Below, piece after piece: positions 12,420 through 24,995 of a stretch of DNA of 64,000 bases. The notes under the pieces were generated by a model that did no database searches, was not told the origin of the DNA, and was given only the letters and a program-made list of their open reading frames with translations. Position 1 is the stretch's first letter, and each line of letters opens with the position of its first letter. Location of the stretch: the NCBI GenBank assembly GCA_022496805.1, contig CM040086.1, positions 2,730,501-2,794,500 on the forward strand, written 5' to 3'. Made by a program: the position numbers and the translations under genes. The stretch is from Pohlia nutans. Its lineage: Eukaryota; Streptophyta; Bryopsida; Bryales; Mniaceae.

Positions 12420-14566
12420 GTCGAAAAGGGCGATGCCGGGCCGAAGCCGTGAGTGTCGCCCGCCACCCGATCCGCATTGCAGCTGGATAAGGCGCCATCT
12501 CCCCCATAGCCAGCCAACCTCAGGCTCAGGCTCTTCGACGGCCTCGCTTCAATTCCTCACCGCTCTGCCCTAACCAAATCCCTCGCAACCATTCCGCATT
12601 GCACAGACAGGGAGGGTCAACATCGCAGCTCGAAACCAGCGCCTGAGTGTTGTTTCCGCTACTTGGACCTGTTTGATTGATCTCGGCCCTGAGCGATGGC
12701 GTCCTCGCTCGCGTGCGGCTCGTCGCTGAAGCTGGCCTCGTTCGACGGGCTGTCCGCGCGCTCGCTGGGCCTGCGCGGCGCCGACCCCGCCTCCTCCGTC
12801 GACATGCTCGCGGGCTCCGAGAGCAGCGCCCATGTGGCCCGCCGCGGGAGCGCCGTGGTCACCGCCGGGCTCAAGGACTTGCGCGACCGCATCGCCACCG
12901 TGAAGAACACGCAGAAGATCACGGACGCCATGAAGCTCGTGGCCGCCGCCAAGGTGCGTCGCGCGCAGGAGGCCGTGGTGAACGGGCGCCCGTTCTCGGA
13001 GAATCTCGTGAAGGTGCTGTTCAATGTCAACGAGCAGCTGGCCACCGAGGACATCGACATCCCGCTGACCAATGTGAGTGGAATTGCTCTTCCTGCATTT
13101 TGATTGTGTGGGTGGGATTGGGCATTGGTGAATTGGAGCATTGGGAATTGGGAATTGAATGTGGCGGAAATGGTGATTGGGCATGCGCATGGTTGGTGGC
13201 TGGAGAATGAATGAATGAATGAATTTATGAATCGCGATTGTAATGAATCGGCTGGATTTTGAGATTGTGAGGTGGGTGGCGAATGGAATGGAATGGTGGT
13301 TTTAGGTGCGGCCGGTGAAGAAGATCGCGCTGGTGGTGATGACGGGCGACAGGGGGCTGTGCGGGGGTTTCAACAACTACGTGCTGAAGAAGGCGGAGGC
13401 GCGGATGAAGGAGCTGCGCGACATCGGGTGCGAGTACACGGTGGTGAGCATCGGGAAGAAGGGCAACGGGTACTTCAAGAGGCGGCCGCAGATCCCCGTG
13501 GACAGGTTTCTGGAGGCCGGGAACGCGCCGACGACGAAGGAGGCGCAGGCCATCGCGGACGAGCTGTTCTCGCTGTTCGTGTCGGAGGAGGTGGACAAGG
13601 TGGAGCTGCTGTACACGCGGTTCGTGTCGCTGATCCGGTCGGACCCCATCATCCACACGCTGCTGCCGCTGTCGCCGCAGGGCGAGGTGTGCGACATCAA
13701 CGGCAACTGCGTGGACGCGGCGGACGACGAGATGTTCCGGCTGACGACCAAGGACGGCAAGTTCTCGGTGGAGCGCGAGGAGCTGCGGACGGAGACGGTG
13801 GCGTTCACGGGCGTGCTGACGTTCGAGCAGGAGCCGGTGCAGATCCTGGACGCGCTGCTGCCGCTGTACCTGAACAGCCAGGTGCTGCGCGCGCTGCAGG
13901 ACAGCATCGCCAGCGAGCTGGCGGCGCGGATGAACGCCATGAACAACGCGTCGGACAATGCGGCGGACCTGAAGAAGTCGCTGTCCATCTCGTACAACAG
14001 GCAACGTCAGGCCAAGATCACGGGCGAGATCCTGGAGATCGTGGCCGGCTCCACCGTCACGATCTAAGTCAGAAAGATCGCTCACTCGTCGACATACATC
14101 TGGGCGTCGTAAGGATTACGATGTTCCCGGAACGATTTGCTGAGAGTCGGTAGCGTTGAGTTTAGTTTGTGTACACTAAATTAGGTGGAGAAGTGGGGAG
14201 GAGTGATTGAGAGCGGGCCCCTGGCTGGCGAGGAGCGGCAGACAGGCGGACGTCGGTGGGAAATGGATGACGAAGCAACAGCGTCGTGCAGTGCATGTGG
14301 ATCTTAGATCACTTGAATTTTGATGGACCGCGGGGTTCTTGGTAGCCACCAATAATTTTTTTCTGTTGAGTAATTATGATGTTGACGATGCTACTTTTCT
14401 GTATCAAGTATTGGAGTGCGTTTCCATGTGGGGCTGGGAGCTGAGAGGTGAGGCACCTTCCAGCGACTTGTGTGGTCCACGGACATGCGCAGAGAGTGTA
14501 ATACCAAATTTGCCGAAATTCCCTTTTATGCCATTTCCTTGTCTGCGTGGCCGTGGTGAATGTGGA
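12420..14566 (+). repeat. inverted duplication, left arm (ATP synthase gamma locus)
   Basis: This ~2.15-kb block recurs in reverse at 30342-32490 with a ~15.8-kb spacer. Similarity covers the proximal promoter/5' leader, both exons, the intron and ~500 bp of 3' flank. It stops near 14566 (GCCGTGGTGAATG) and near 12420. Leaders and 3' flank show indels and substitutions, whereas the exons and intron are almost identical. Confidence 0.9.
12696..14067 (+). CDS. atpC: chloroplast ATP synthase gamma subunit precursor, copy 1
   Basis: Central rotary shaft of the chloroplast F1 ATP synthase, coupling proton flow through the thylakoid CFo ring to ATP synthesis. Two exons, 12696-13073 and 13306-14067, with a 232-bp phase-0 GT-AG intron give 379 residues, close to other plant precursors. 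The first ~50 residues are rich in Ser and Ala with few acids, as in a chloroplast transit peptide. [14 protein letters not shown] marks the mature N-terminus, [12 protein letters not shown] the conserved central region, and [11 protein letters not shown] the C-terminal helix. CDINGNC (Cys ~255 and ~261) is the thioredoxin-controlled disulfide loop found only in photosynthetic gamma subunits. ATG at 12696 opens the frame. GC content is far above the flanks. It converges with the IQD gene; an inverted second copy lies at 30852-32223. Confidence 0.97.
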
Positions 14567-15346
14567 GGATTAAAGTTGATGTTTGATCATAAGAAAGCCT
14601 GTTCTTTTGAATATGCAGTATCTTATGTTTACTTAATACATAATCACATTATCAGCTGGTAAGTTTTAAGGTCAACCCGAATTTTATTGTGCTTGCAATC
14701 CTTGGGCTGCTGGAGATGAATCGGTTGGCTCTTCGTTCATCGGGCTTCCCATCTGGTACTAGGACTTGTGGTTGTGGTTACTGCAGACATATAGTTTGAT
14801 TCTTATCATTCACATCCAAGTGTTGAGAGTATGAACATGACAGAAGAGGTATGCACTTTGGATCGGATTCAAGGAATATTTCTTTAAAAGTAGAAATGGA
14901 TATTCTGTGAGGTTTGGACTCGCAGCGTACTATCCTCCGAGCTGGTCGTGTCGAAAGTGAGTTCAACGATATTTACAGCAGACCTGGCGAATGGAGATTG
15001 TAAAGAGTCTCGGAAGAGAGACATACAACAAGGGTACAAACATTACTGTAAAGGTACGTGCATCCAATTTCACTGCCTGAAATTTATTCCTGGGTGCACA
15101 TACCATCTCCGAGTGACATCTTAGGAGTTGAAATAAACCAACGCTTCAATTTAGAAGTTGTAGAAAATCATTTAAAAGATTCAAGAAAGAAAAAAGAAAT
15201 GTCCCAATAGAAAGAAGAAATCATATTCTACATTTTGAATGATAGAAATATGTTTTCGAAAGTTGGTATGATTAGAGTCCAAGTGGACTTTCTATTTAGA
15301 GCTTGGGCACTTGGGAGTTAAATTGGAGAGGGTAGTGTAATAGGGT
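14567..15346. other. convergent 3' intergenic region
   Basis: Lies between the 3' ends of ATP synthase gamma copy 1 (plus) and the IQD gene (minus) and probably holds both 3' untranslated regions. No further gene recognised. Confidence 0.5.
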
Positions 15347-18300
15347 CTATCTGTAAAGCACAGTTCTCAAGCCTGAGACTTCTGAAGTGGGCGGGGTGGC
15401 ATCACCCTGACGGCTGCCCAGCGAAGACACAGATCGCTGGTCGAGGCGGAGGCTGGGGCTGCGTGGAGCAGCAGATGAAGGCCGCTGCAGGGCAATGGGC
15501 CCCGAGCTCCCCATCACATTCTCATGCGAGATGGGCAAAGAAAACCGCTTCTTCGACGTCCAAGAGGGGTCCTTCTCTGGCGTCCCGGGCCGTTGCCTGG
15601 GTGTGCTGTGAGAGCGCACTTTGGCTTTGGCAGACTGCGTTGCTTGCATGTAGTTGGGCACCGAAGGCGAGCTTGCCAAGCTTTCGTCGTCACGGCTCCT
15701 CACCGACCCTGCGTGGCTATGGCGAATACCATACGGAGCTCGGCCACCAGAAGGCGTCGTGGTCCCGGGCTGGCAACAGCTGCTGTACCCTGCACAGGTA
15801 CTCGGATAATAACAAGACCATTTCAGAGCTGACACTGGCTAAGTTTATAATAATGTATCATACAAGAAATTGAAAGCAAGGAACATTGATCACATGTGAT
15901 ATAATACGATTGAATGTACTTGCCTGTTGTGGAGACCTGGCTTCCAGCTTCTTCGATATCTTCTCTTCGAATGCTGGCGCGAGGACTGGCTGAGCGGATG
16001 AGCATAGGCTTGGATTTGTAGGCTGAGCCTGGTGGGGTGATAGGAGTTGAGGTTCTCTGCATGGGACTGTAATGGCCGTTTGCACGTGGAGGGGTGGCGT
16101 GACGAGAGTGAGTTTCAGCCTGGCTAATTCTCAAGCTCATTCTTGTTTGAGAAATATTCGAAGGTACTACTGGCTGCTGGTGCCGGTGCAACGTTGATGG
16201 CTTGTTCAAGAGTGAAGCCTGGTCTTGCTTATTCTGGGCTGTAGATGGATCCATATTTGCGGGGCTTAATCTGACGGAGTGGCTGTCGAAGACATCTTTG
16301 GAGACGGAGTCTGCGCTGTCGAAGACGCGATTCTCCCAGGGCCGCGCTGCCATCCATCGCTCCAACCAGCTCCATCCCCAATGAGGCTTTTCTGCCTCAT
16401 TGCCGTCGATGTACCTGAGCTGCGACATCTGATTCATATGTGGAGCCGCCTTCCACAACTGTCAGTACAAGTTCGTGTACCCATCATATATGTCTCAAGA
16501 TCACGTACAATAAGGTATGTACACCTAAAAACATCCTAATGAGTGTTTGAGCATGGTTCAGTTCAGGCTATTATTTTTGAACTGCAGCCTCAATTTCTGT
16601 TCAGTTTTTATTGGCTTGCAATCGACTGACTATTTCAATATATCTTGATATGTATATTTTGAACCCTGAGTAAACTATAAATTTTCAAAGTGTCGATCCC
16701 AGGCTCTCATGTTTACATCATGAACATTTTGTGCGAGAAATTATAGAAAACACTTTTGGGAGAGGGTCATGCACAATTCGGTCTGGTTGCCTTACTTCCA
16801 GATTCTGAATGGAAATGAATATTGTTCAAGAGATTATAGCACCAAAAGATTGACCTTAGAGCCCAGGGAAGGAACTTCTATCTGGGCATTGGAGATATGT
16901 ACTGGAAGTGCTCAAAATATTCAACAGAATCTCGGCGGTGAAGGCATCACGACAGAAGGCAGAACATCATTGTGCATACTAGCTGTCGGTACATCATTTT
17001 GAATGCTAGATCTGACTAGGTGGCATGCGGCATACCTGATGTGAGAAGGCGTACGCCAATGCTCGTTCCCTTTTCAATGCGGCCTCTTGTTTGTACTGCA
17101 ATTTCGCTTGAATCTCCTCTGGGGTTTGGGTGCTGTCATCCCACCCTCCGTCCTGCCATTCATATTTTGAGCACCAGGTGATTAAAATTCTTGTCCGTGA
17201 GAGTGGTCGCCATTTCCAGCCAAATGAAGGCAAGTGTCAGAAATGTTTTAGGGACTCCCGTGAATTTATATACAATGTAACGTACCGTAGATATTTCGGG
17301 ACGAGAATCCTGTTGCCTTCGTTCCAGTAATTGCCTCTGCACAGCTTGGCCTTCATCTGACATTCGAACACGCCGGGCACGTACGCGGGCCTGTACGCGA
17401 ACCAATGCTTGCATGCAACGGAGTGTGATCGTTGCTTGACGACGCACGGAGTGTCCTCGATATAAGGCTTGCAATCGTACTAAGCCTTTTAGAGCTCGCA
17501 ATGCTCGACGTGCCTGCAGCAGGACAAGCGAAATTCAAGAGTAGGGGCTGAAGCGGATCACATGTTTCTGGATTACATACTATCTGGAGTGCTCGAGTCT
17601 GCAGGCAATTGCTTGAGCTTCTCCTCATAGTTCCACAATGCTAGAGATACACGCATGTCTACAATTCGTTCCGAGCAGCTTCAGATAAAGAGAACTCCAC
17701 CATTTTTGTAGTGAACCTCCCATGAGTCAAGTGGAAGACGTATTATCTCAAGCATGCCAGTATGTTGGTGCAAAGAATTTAACTTATGAGGAGCTGATAG
17801 CAAGAAAATGCACAGTTGAAGTTTAGGTTGGGTGCTGTCGAATTACTTTCGAGAGGCAGTTGCTTTCATGGAAAATTTCGACAGCCTGTAATAAAACAGA
17901 TACCAAGTACATATATAGGTACATATAATGGCCTGATATGGGTACCCCCTCCAAAAATAATGTGGTTTTTGAGAAATATCTTTTTGCTAAGAAAAGAACA
18001 TTGGAAAATTACAAAAATTAAATGGTGTTATAGGCACCATGGCTGCAACTATACACATGGTGTTAAAACGGAATTTTTAGCAATCATAAAATGAGTTAGA
18101 CATAAGTCACACTATGTGAGACACGTAAAAGTGGTACCCATATCAGGCCATTCCCCATTACATATATTGTTGACAGGGACGATCATTTAGTGCACATACT
18201 AGAATGGATGGTTTTTCGCATAATTACCAGATATGCTCGAAATGCTGATTGTATTCTGATGGCTGCCAAGTCTTCACGAGAGTACACATGAGCAACGATA

Positions 18301-18765
18301 TGTACTGGAGTAGTACTGCAGCTGGTGGCGAAAGACATGTCCGGAGTCCTGTAGGGATCCCGCTGGTGATCTAGTTCCTGCTTGCTGTACTCTTCACCGG
18401 TCAAGTCTGCTGCATAAGCCTTGGGTTCGATGCAAGACGGTTGATGCAATGATTTACCAAAGCTCCATCTCCTCCTGCTTTTGGGTTTGACCTGCCAGCA
18501 AGAAACAAAATGCATTAATACACCAGGGCAATATTCGAAATCAAGCAGAGTTTACGAAAGAACTTGTATTCATTTCGAACAGGATCTTTTAGGTGATGTC
18601 GATACTTACTGGCACTTCAATTGGGGCGACGTCTCTAACGGGGTTCACAAATTTGGGAACAGTTTTGATGACGTCCTTCTCCTTCTCCTTGTCTCTGTCC
18701 TTGTCCTTGGAAGGAGAACGAAATGCTTTTTTCACAGCGCTAAACCATGTTCCCTTCTTCCCCAT
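15347..18765 (-). CDS. IQ67-domain (IQD) calmodulin-binding protein
   Basis: Plant IQD proteins bind calmodulin through clustered IQ motifs and act as scaffolds at microtubules, nucleus and plasma membrane. Six exons fit with kept frame: 18765-18610, 18491-18228, 17513-17286, 17152-17036, 16458-15924 and 15789-15347, giving 580 residues. The N-terminus [15 protein letters not shown] is the family signature and is followed by a Lys/Asp/Glu-rich stretch. The IQ67 domain begins [15 protein letters not shown] at the end of exon 2 and continues [20 protein letters not shown] in exon 3; the phase-0 intron inside the domain is at the family's conserved place. Exons 5-6 encode a Ser/Pro/Arg-rich tail with [15 protein letters not shown], a motif common in IQD proteins. 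The fifth intron uses a GC donor (CAG/GCAAGT), the only one that keeps frame. A MITE sits in intron 2. Confidence 0.93.
17927..18152. mobile_element. 226-bp MITE in IQD intron 2 (family I)
   Basis: Perfect 20-bp inverted ends, AATGGCCTGATATGGGTACC at 17927-17946 and its reverse complement at 18133-18152. The interior is non-coding. A related larger element lies at 34493-35227. Confidence 0.85.
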
Positions 18766-20304
18766 TTTGCAATCTCTGGAGGTACAGTAATATAACCTAC
18801 ATGCTCCACACTTGTCAGAAGCTAGAATTATATCACGGCATTATAGAGATAAAAGAGGCCCTTGGCGTCTAAAACCCCAAATATGCCTGATATTTTGGCT
18901 GCTTACTACAGCGCCAAAACGACAGGTGAGTTACGTAAACTCAACAACCAAAGATCTAGATGACAGCATATGCTCTAGATCATAAAGTAAGCACACATGA
19001 CGGGGGAAGAACGTGGTACCTAGTTTTCAAAATATGTGCAATTGTTGAAGCTCGCTATCCGACACATGGAATTGCTAAGTCCCTGCAAAAAAAATCTTCC
19101 TTCACCACGCTCTTTCTTGAACCAAATGTCTGATGCCTTAAGCTGCGCTACATGTCCAGTGCCTGCTCTGTTTCAGACATTGTGAACTCAGACGCCAGGG
19201 GTAAACCTTGAAGGAGCTAGCGCCATGAAACTGGAACTACCACATTGCCAATGTCGCTACTGTCAAAGCAATTAAGGCCAGAGCATCAGGAGACAAGGCT
19301 CTCGACCCAGGTTCTTAGGATTCACGCTAAGTGTCGGGGCGTGGTAACGAGCATCCAGCATTGGACTTCCGTGCAGATACCTATTCTTTGTCAGCCCTGG
19401 GAAAAAAGACGGAAGAAGCATGCTTTCAAGACCGGAGGCACTGGAAAGAGACGGTCGTAGGGTTGTTCTTGCTTCTTGAAGTGACGGACAATGTTGGGCA
19501 AGTGCAAGCCGTGCAGTATCTCTGCCACTGCAGAGGATATTTCAAGCATCTGGTGACAGGAGTATATACTCGTTACTTCTAAGACGTACCCGGCTATCAA
19601 CAAAGAAGACTCATGAAGGGAGACGTAGAAGCTGAAGCTGGCAATGACTCAAAACCTCCCCGTCTCGCTTGGCCCACATTGCTGCATCCATCGCCAGAGA
19701 AGAAAGATAACAGACCAACACTACGGGACAACAATTACAGTATTTGGATGGTCTCTGTAAATGAGAAGGCCAGTCACTAAATGAAAGAGATATTCAAAGG
19801 CTCTATTATATTGTTCAGGTCATCTACCAATGAGCTCCATAGCTCACAAGACCAGCATTACCCTAGTCTCGATCTCTGAACCAGAATTCAACCAGGCAGA
19901 ACGAGGTACCAAATTAAGCCTAATAACTTAAGCACAGCTAGCTGCTGCCATCGTAGTTTCATGTGCACAAGAAGCGAAATATTATTTCTGCACCAGAAGG
20001 AGTTCAGCGTGAATCCCCCGAGCTGCAAGCTAGCGATTTGCGAGGTTCTAAAGCAGGATTTCTGAGTGCAGAAGTGCAGAGAGACGAAAGCTAATGGGTG
20101 ATGGATGCATAGAGGAGCTCCTTTGTGAAAGAATACGGGAAGCGACAGCAGCATTGATGGAAGCCTCAGACTAACACAGTAAGTTACTGGTGTGCAAATT
20201 TGACCAGAGCTGGCAGTAGCTCCTAGGGGGGTCAGAAGAGTGATGGAGTCGGCAAAGCTAGCTCGCTGCTGCTCCCAAATAGATAGATAAAGTGTCTAAA
20301 GTAG
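18766..20304. promoter_or_regulatory. upstream region of the IQD gene
   Basis: About 1.5 kb without a supportable gene. It is moderately GC-balanced compared with the repeat-rich DNA beyond it and probably includes the IQD promoter and leader. Specific elements cannot be assigned. Confidence 0.35.
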
Positions 20305-20574
20305 GAGGCTCTAAACCCGCCACTTTAAGGGCTGTGAATTTATGAGGACACATGGAGAATTGAGCATGATTTTTCACTGGAAGACAAATCCAAGCAAAGA
20401 TCAACATACTTTGAATCAATAAATTTGGATGTTCCTAAAATTAGTTATGAATTTCTGAATTTGAAATGACATGGGTTCTAAAGTGGTGCTCTTCACCATG
20501 AGTACATTCAAAATTTCAAAATGTTCGTCCTTGGTAAAGTGCGGGTTTAGAACTGTGGTGGGTTTAGAGCCCTC
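20305..20574. mobile_element. probable ~270-bp MITE
   Basis: GGCTCTAAACCCGCCAC at 20307 faces GTGGTGGGTTTAGAGCC ending 20572, a 17-bp inverted repeat with one mismatch. A second internal GTGCGGGTTTAGAAC lies at 20539. No clear target duplication and no second copy seen. Confidence 0.55.
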
Positions 20575-20752
20575 TACCTTATGTGAGGTCGATGTGAATA
20601 AAGTGTTTGTTTGTCTCGTCAATGATTCGATGCCTACCAGACAAAGGGCCATTGGTGAATTGCTGCTCTCATTACATACTATATTGCATGTCACAAACTC
20701 AAATTTCCTGCTTCTTTCAACTCAATTCTCGAAGATGATAGAAGTGTTCCTT

Positions 20753-20897
20753 TTAACCCCTAAACATTCTCACCCCTCTCCAGATTGGGCAGTTTTGCAA
20801 AAATGCATTATAAAATGTAACTAAAAGGGATATTTTGAACTTGATGTATGAATAAAAATTGTACGTTATAAATTTTAGATTCTATCCATGTAACTTT
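20753..20897 (+). mobile_element. MITE family B, truncated copy
   Basis: TTAACCCCTAAACATTCTCA then TTTGCAAAAATGCATTATAA match the family start; the match ends abruptly at about 20897. Confidence 0.75.
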
Positions 20898-21558
20898 TTG
20901 TTTTTTCTCTTTGGTGAAGAACCCACAAAGCAAAATACAACTATTGGACTTGACTTGTAGAAGTCATATTATTGAACAAATACTTGGAATGAGACTCCTC
21001 ATGTGCAATATTATACCTGCGTGAGAAGAGTTGGCAGAAAATAAATGTCAAATTCTTCAAAGCAATAAAACGGGCTTTTCAAGAAACATTGTATGACACT
21101 AGCATCAAATTGAAAACATTTGTCCAATGTGAAATATTTTTCACTAACACATACTTCTCCAAAATGTGTTGACATAATATTGGGCTCATAGTCATAGTTT
21201 CTTCATATGACTATATGAAGAACCTTGAAAGGATATTCACAAATTTGAAAGTTTTTCTTCAAAAATCATAGAATTTCAGCAAATAAGTGGGGAGAATCAT
21301 TAAATTGACTGACTGAAACTGACACTTGACTAATTGAAATTGACATTTCATTGTTTCAATATAAAAATCTAAAAAAAACAATAAATTCTTTAAAAACAAT
21401 GGAATGTGTTTACATCAAGTTTCGTTGAGAGGCCATGACTGACTCATTTCTGGCAAATCCTCCCCAAACCTTGCAAAGAGAATACAGTATCTAAATATGT
21501 AAGGGCATATCAGTACAGTACTGACTACACAACTCTACTTACTTACTTACCAGTAAAG
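20898..21558. other. AT-rich intergenic DNA
   Basis: Nothing recognised. Confidence 0.4.
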
Positions 21559-22106
21559 TTAACCCTTTAAGGCCCCAATTCAACGCTGTTTTCAAAGAAA
21601 CGTTATAAAATGTTAGATGAATACCAAAAATTGGGTTGATGTACAAAGCAAAGTTGTAAATGTCAACGTGAAGATCACATCTGTACGGTTGGATTTATCA
21701 TGTTTTTTATTAAGTATTTTTAATTAATTTTGCAAGGTTTTCTCTTGAAATTCGATTAAAAATCCCACTTCAACACCAAAAAAATTTAAAATATTGTAAT
21801 GAAATTGGAATAATGTGCTCTATGAGATGGTATGGTTTCCATTATTTGATTCTACTTATTTTGGAAAATCATGTTTTAGGTCTCACTTTTTGAACTAAGA
21901 ATGAAACTTGACATAAACCAATTGTGTGATTTTTCCAAAAATCATAATCACCCATTTTAAATATCCAAACCGTACAATAGATAGTAAACTTGCACAAGAA
22001 CCAAGAGAAATTTATTTGGATGAAAACTATCCAATTCGGATGAGAATCCAGTAACTTGAATCTGTCCATCGTTCAGATATTGGACGCAGGTGCGTTCAGG
22101 GGTTAA
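21559..22106 (-). mobile_element. MITE family A copy, TTAA-type
   Basis: TTAACCCTTTAAGGCCC at the left, TTCAGGGGTTAA at the right, TTAA at both borders. The terminal hairpin of the family (see 25790) is reduced to ATATTGGACGCAGGTGCG here. Interior marks such as CAAGGTTTTCTCTTGAAATT and AAAATCATGTTTTAGGTCTC are shared with all other copies. Confidence 0.85.
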
Positions 22107-22413
22107 GTTACTCATAGTACAGTATACTGAGTATAGGAATGATGGGCATAACATTCAGTAGCCTTCATGCTCTCTGCCTTTTTTTCATGCATCATTTTGA
22201 GACTCCACGTGTCCACTTAGCTACTGATTTGATCTTGTCGGGTGTGGAATATGTTGCACCATTTACTGTGGAGCAAGGGAGAGCCACTACAAGCTACTGA
22301 ATGTTATGGGTCTTTCAGGGACTCATCCTCACTTCTAACCTTTGGTTTAGGTAATGATCCTTGTGATCCAGTTCAACAAATAATTTCACTTGAGGCCTTT
22401 TTTCCTTTCTTTC

Positions 22414-22962
22414 TTAACCCTTTAACGTCCCGATTCAACACTGTTTTCAAAGATTTGTTATAAAATGGTTGATGAAAAACGAAAATGGAGTTGATGTACA
22501 AAACAAAGTTGTAAATGTCAATGTGTAGATAACATCCGTACGGTTGGATTCATCATATTTATTATTAATATTTTAAAAGTAAATTTGCAAGGTTTTCTCT
22601 TGAAATTCAATTAAAAAATCCAAAATTAACACAAAAAAATTTAAAAATATTGTAATGAAATTAAAATGACATGCACTACGAGATGGTATGGTTTCCATTA
22701 TTTGATTCTACTTATTATGGAAAATCATATTTAAGGTCTTTCGTTTTGAACTAAGATTGAAACTTGACATTAATCACTTTTGTAATTTTTCAAAAATTCA
22801 CATTATCTTATTTGGAAGATCCATACCGTACAAATGGTATTCAACTAGCACAAGAATGAAAAAAAATTAAAATGGATGAAAAACATCCGGTACCTACAGA
22901 AATCGAGCTGCTGAAATTCATCCGGCGTCTAGAATCTGGACGCCGGCGCGCTAAAGGGTTAA
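22414..22962 (-). mobile_element. MITE family A copy, TTAA-type
   Basis: TTAACCCTTTAACGTCCCGA to CGCGCTAAAGGGTTAA with TTAA borders. It carries the family's subterminal hairpin (CCGGCGTCTAGA / TCTGGACGCCGG, one mismatch). About 550 bp, non-coding. Confidence 0.9.
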
Positions 22963-23081
22963 CTCCTCTAATATTTTTATAATTTCACATGGTCAGCTGC
23001 CAAGCTTGAGATTAATTTAATTCTAATCATTTGAACTAGGAATCTGGCTAAGCAGCTTCATTTTGCCATCAGAAGTAGTAA

Positions 23082-23476
23082 GGGCATCCTCAATCTTGCC
23101 TCTGCAAAGTGTCCCGCCACCCGCATTTGGAGGGGTTCTTTTGACAATGGATTTACAAAAAAAAAAATGCCGTTGAAGCAGCCCCAACCCTGCTGCGCTC
23201 CAGAATCCTTATCCTGTGCTCATGCGCTCCTCGATTGATGTACCCGCAGATCCTACGCTCCTGCGCTCCTCGATTGACCCTCCTGCGCTAGTCGACTTGA
23301 TGTACCGTGGGGTTTCCAGCTATGGCAAAGAAGCCAAAAATACCGAGCGATGATGTTCATTTGGAGGGGCCGGGAAGGTACCTTCGCCTTTTGCGGTGGG
23401 ATTGGGGCAGGTAGGAGACTCTGCTCCGGGAAAGTGCAGTTGGCGGGACCTTTTGCTGTGAAGATTGAGGATGCCC
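23082..23476. mobile_element. 395-bp Tourist-like MITE (PIF/Harbinger type)
   Basis: GGGCATCCTCAATCTT at the left faces AAGATTGAGGATGCCC at the right, a perfect 16-bp inverted repeat, flanked by TAA at 23079-23081 and 23477-23479. A 3-bp TAA/TTA duplication is typical of PIF/Harbinger. The interior holds two CTCCTCGATTGA repeats near 23227 and 23266. Confidence 0.85.
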
Positions 23477-23636
23477 TAACACTTGAATGTATGTGGTCAG
23501 CGGACCTGTGGACGAACTTACTCAACTTACTTCTCACATAAAAGACATCAGTATATCCGTCAGTTTTCACAAAGCATATAATTATGCTCATAATCCTCAC
23601 GCACACAAACTAAGTGGTATGTTTAGTAGGTAGTAC

Positions 23637-23743
23637 TACTCCCTCCGTCCCACAGAAGACCCTGTTTTCATTGAAATCCATTGATTAAAACTTAATCCCA
23701 TGAGTACAAAAGGAATATGTTGACTGTGATGCAAATCTATGGA
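23637..23743 (+). mobile_element. left part of a Stowaway-like MITE, interrupted
   Basis: TACTCCCTCCGTCCCA is the well-known terminal sequence of plant Stowaway (Tc1/mariner-type) MITEs and follows a TA. The body is cut at 23744 by a family B MITE; the expected right end is not clear beyond 24271. Confidence 0.65.
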
Positions 23744-24271
23744 TTAACCTCTAAACGTTCTCACCTCTCTTCAAATTTGGTAGTTTTGCAAAGATGCATC
23801 ATAAAATGTAACCGAGATAGATATTTTGCACTTTATGTATGAATAAAAGTTGTACATTATAAATTTTAGATTCTATTCATACAATTAGATCTGCAATTGC
23901 TATGACCAACATATGAAACTTGAAATTCAAAATATTTTGTGAATGAAATTTGTTGTGATGGGTTAAAATGTAATAATCTAAGTGTAGTGATTTTTGGAGG
24001 TTTTTTGGTTGCTTAATTTTGTGAGATTATTTTCTCAAGAGCACATTTAGACAAAATTCCTTGAAATGTTTGGTGAATTAGTGCAACATGAAATGAGGCA
24101 TAAAAATTTCACAAATCATCCCCTTTTTAATAAGATCACACGTACATGAAGCTATCTTGTCATAGAATTTGTTGTATTTCCGTTCCTTACATAAAGTGCA
24201 TGACGGATGAGAAAACGTGGATGAAATTTATACATCATCCAAAATTTGGACAATTAGTTCTTTAGAGGTTA
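23744..24271 (+). mobile_element. MITE family B, full-length
   Basis: TTAACCTCTAAACGTTCTCA to AGTTCTTTAGAGGTTAA with TTAA at both borders. Non-coding. Appears inserted into the Stowaway-like element at 23637. Confidence 0.88.
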
Positions 24272-24995
24272 AATGAATGCAAAGGAAGTATTTTGACTAC
24301 CAGAAAGTGTATAGATGATCATAATACATCTACCAAACCTTTTTTCTTTTCAAAAAATGTAAAAACTTTCAACACAGATGTGTCACCCTCCAAGTATGGT
24401 ACTGTAGGTGAATATTTTATTTCAATTTTTAATAGTCTGCTACCTTGTTTTGTCTGAGGATAAATTATACTAAGTGGCATAGTGATATTTTTTTGGTATC
24501 TAAACGCTAAAAAGCACCAAAAAAATTGGCCTACACCAATCATTCAGGAGAAATTTGAAAAAAGAATGGATGAAATGCCAGATTGTTCCAATTATTGGGA
24601 ATAAATCGGACGAAATTGCCACTTTGAATGAAATCATTCAAATATGTGGATGAAAATATATTTCTATCCAAAACATGGATGAATATTAAAATATTTGGTT
24701 ACACCATTTTATTTTACATGGCCACTTTAGCACTTCCCCAAAAACCAAAGAAAAATCCCTGGTGTAGTATGACATAGCACAGTTCTTCGAATCATAACAT
24801 TGTTAAGCCCTAGACTTTCTACCCCTACTAAAGTTTCCAAGATTCTCTCGGATGCTCTTTGTTTTCACATTTTAAGTTTGTCTTACTTGTTTGACTCCTA
24901 CAAAATTCCCTCATATAATAACAAGTGTCATTTTTCACTCTAGTTTCAAGGAAAGATACTATATCAATGAAAAATCAACCAAGTAGTAGTTGGTG
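24272..24995. other. AT-rich intergenic DNA
   Basis: No gene or element recognised. Confidence 0.4.

Noticed and set aside
12570..13210. 160-206-codon frames over exon 1 of ATP synthase gamma (also at 31709-32403)
   Set aside because: Same shadow effect; they ignore the clear exon-intron structure.
13225..14153. Long open frames of 206-293 codons over ATP synthase gamma exon 2, on both strands (also at 30766-31694)
   Set aside because: Shadows of a GC-rich coding exon; compositions are Arg/Gly/His-rich with no domain, and the real frame is certain.
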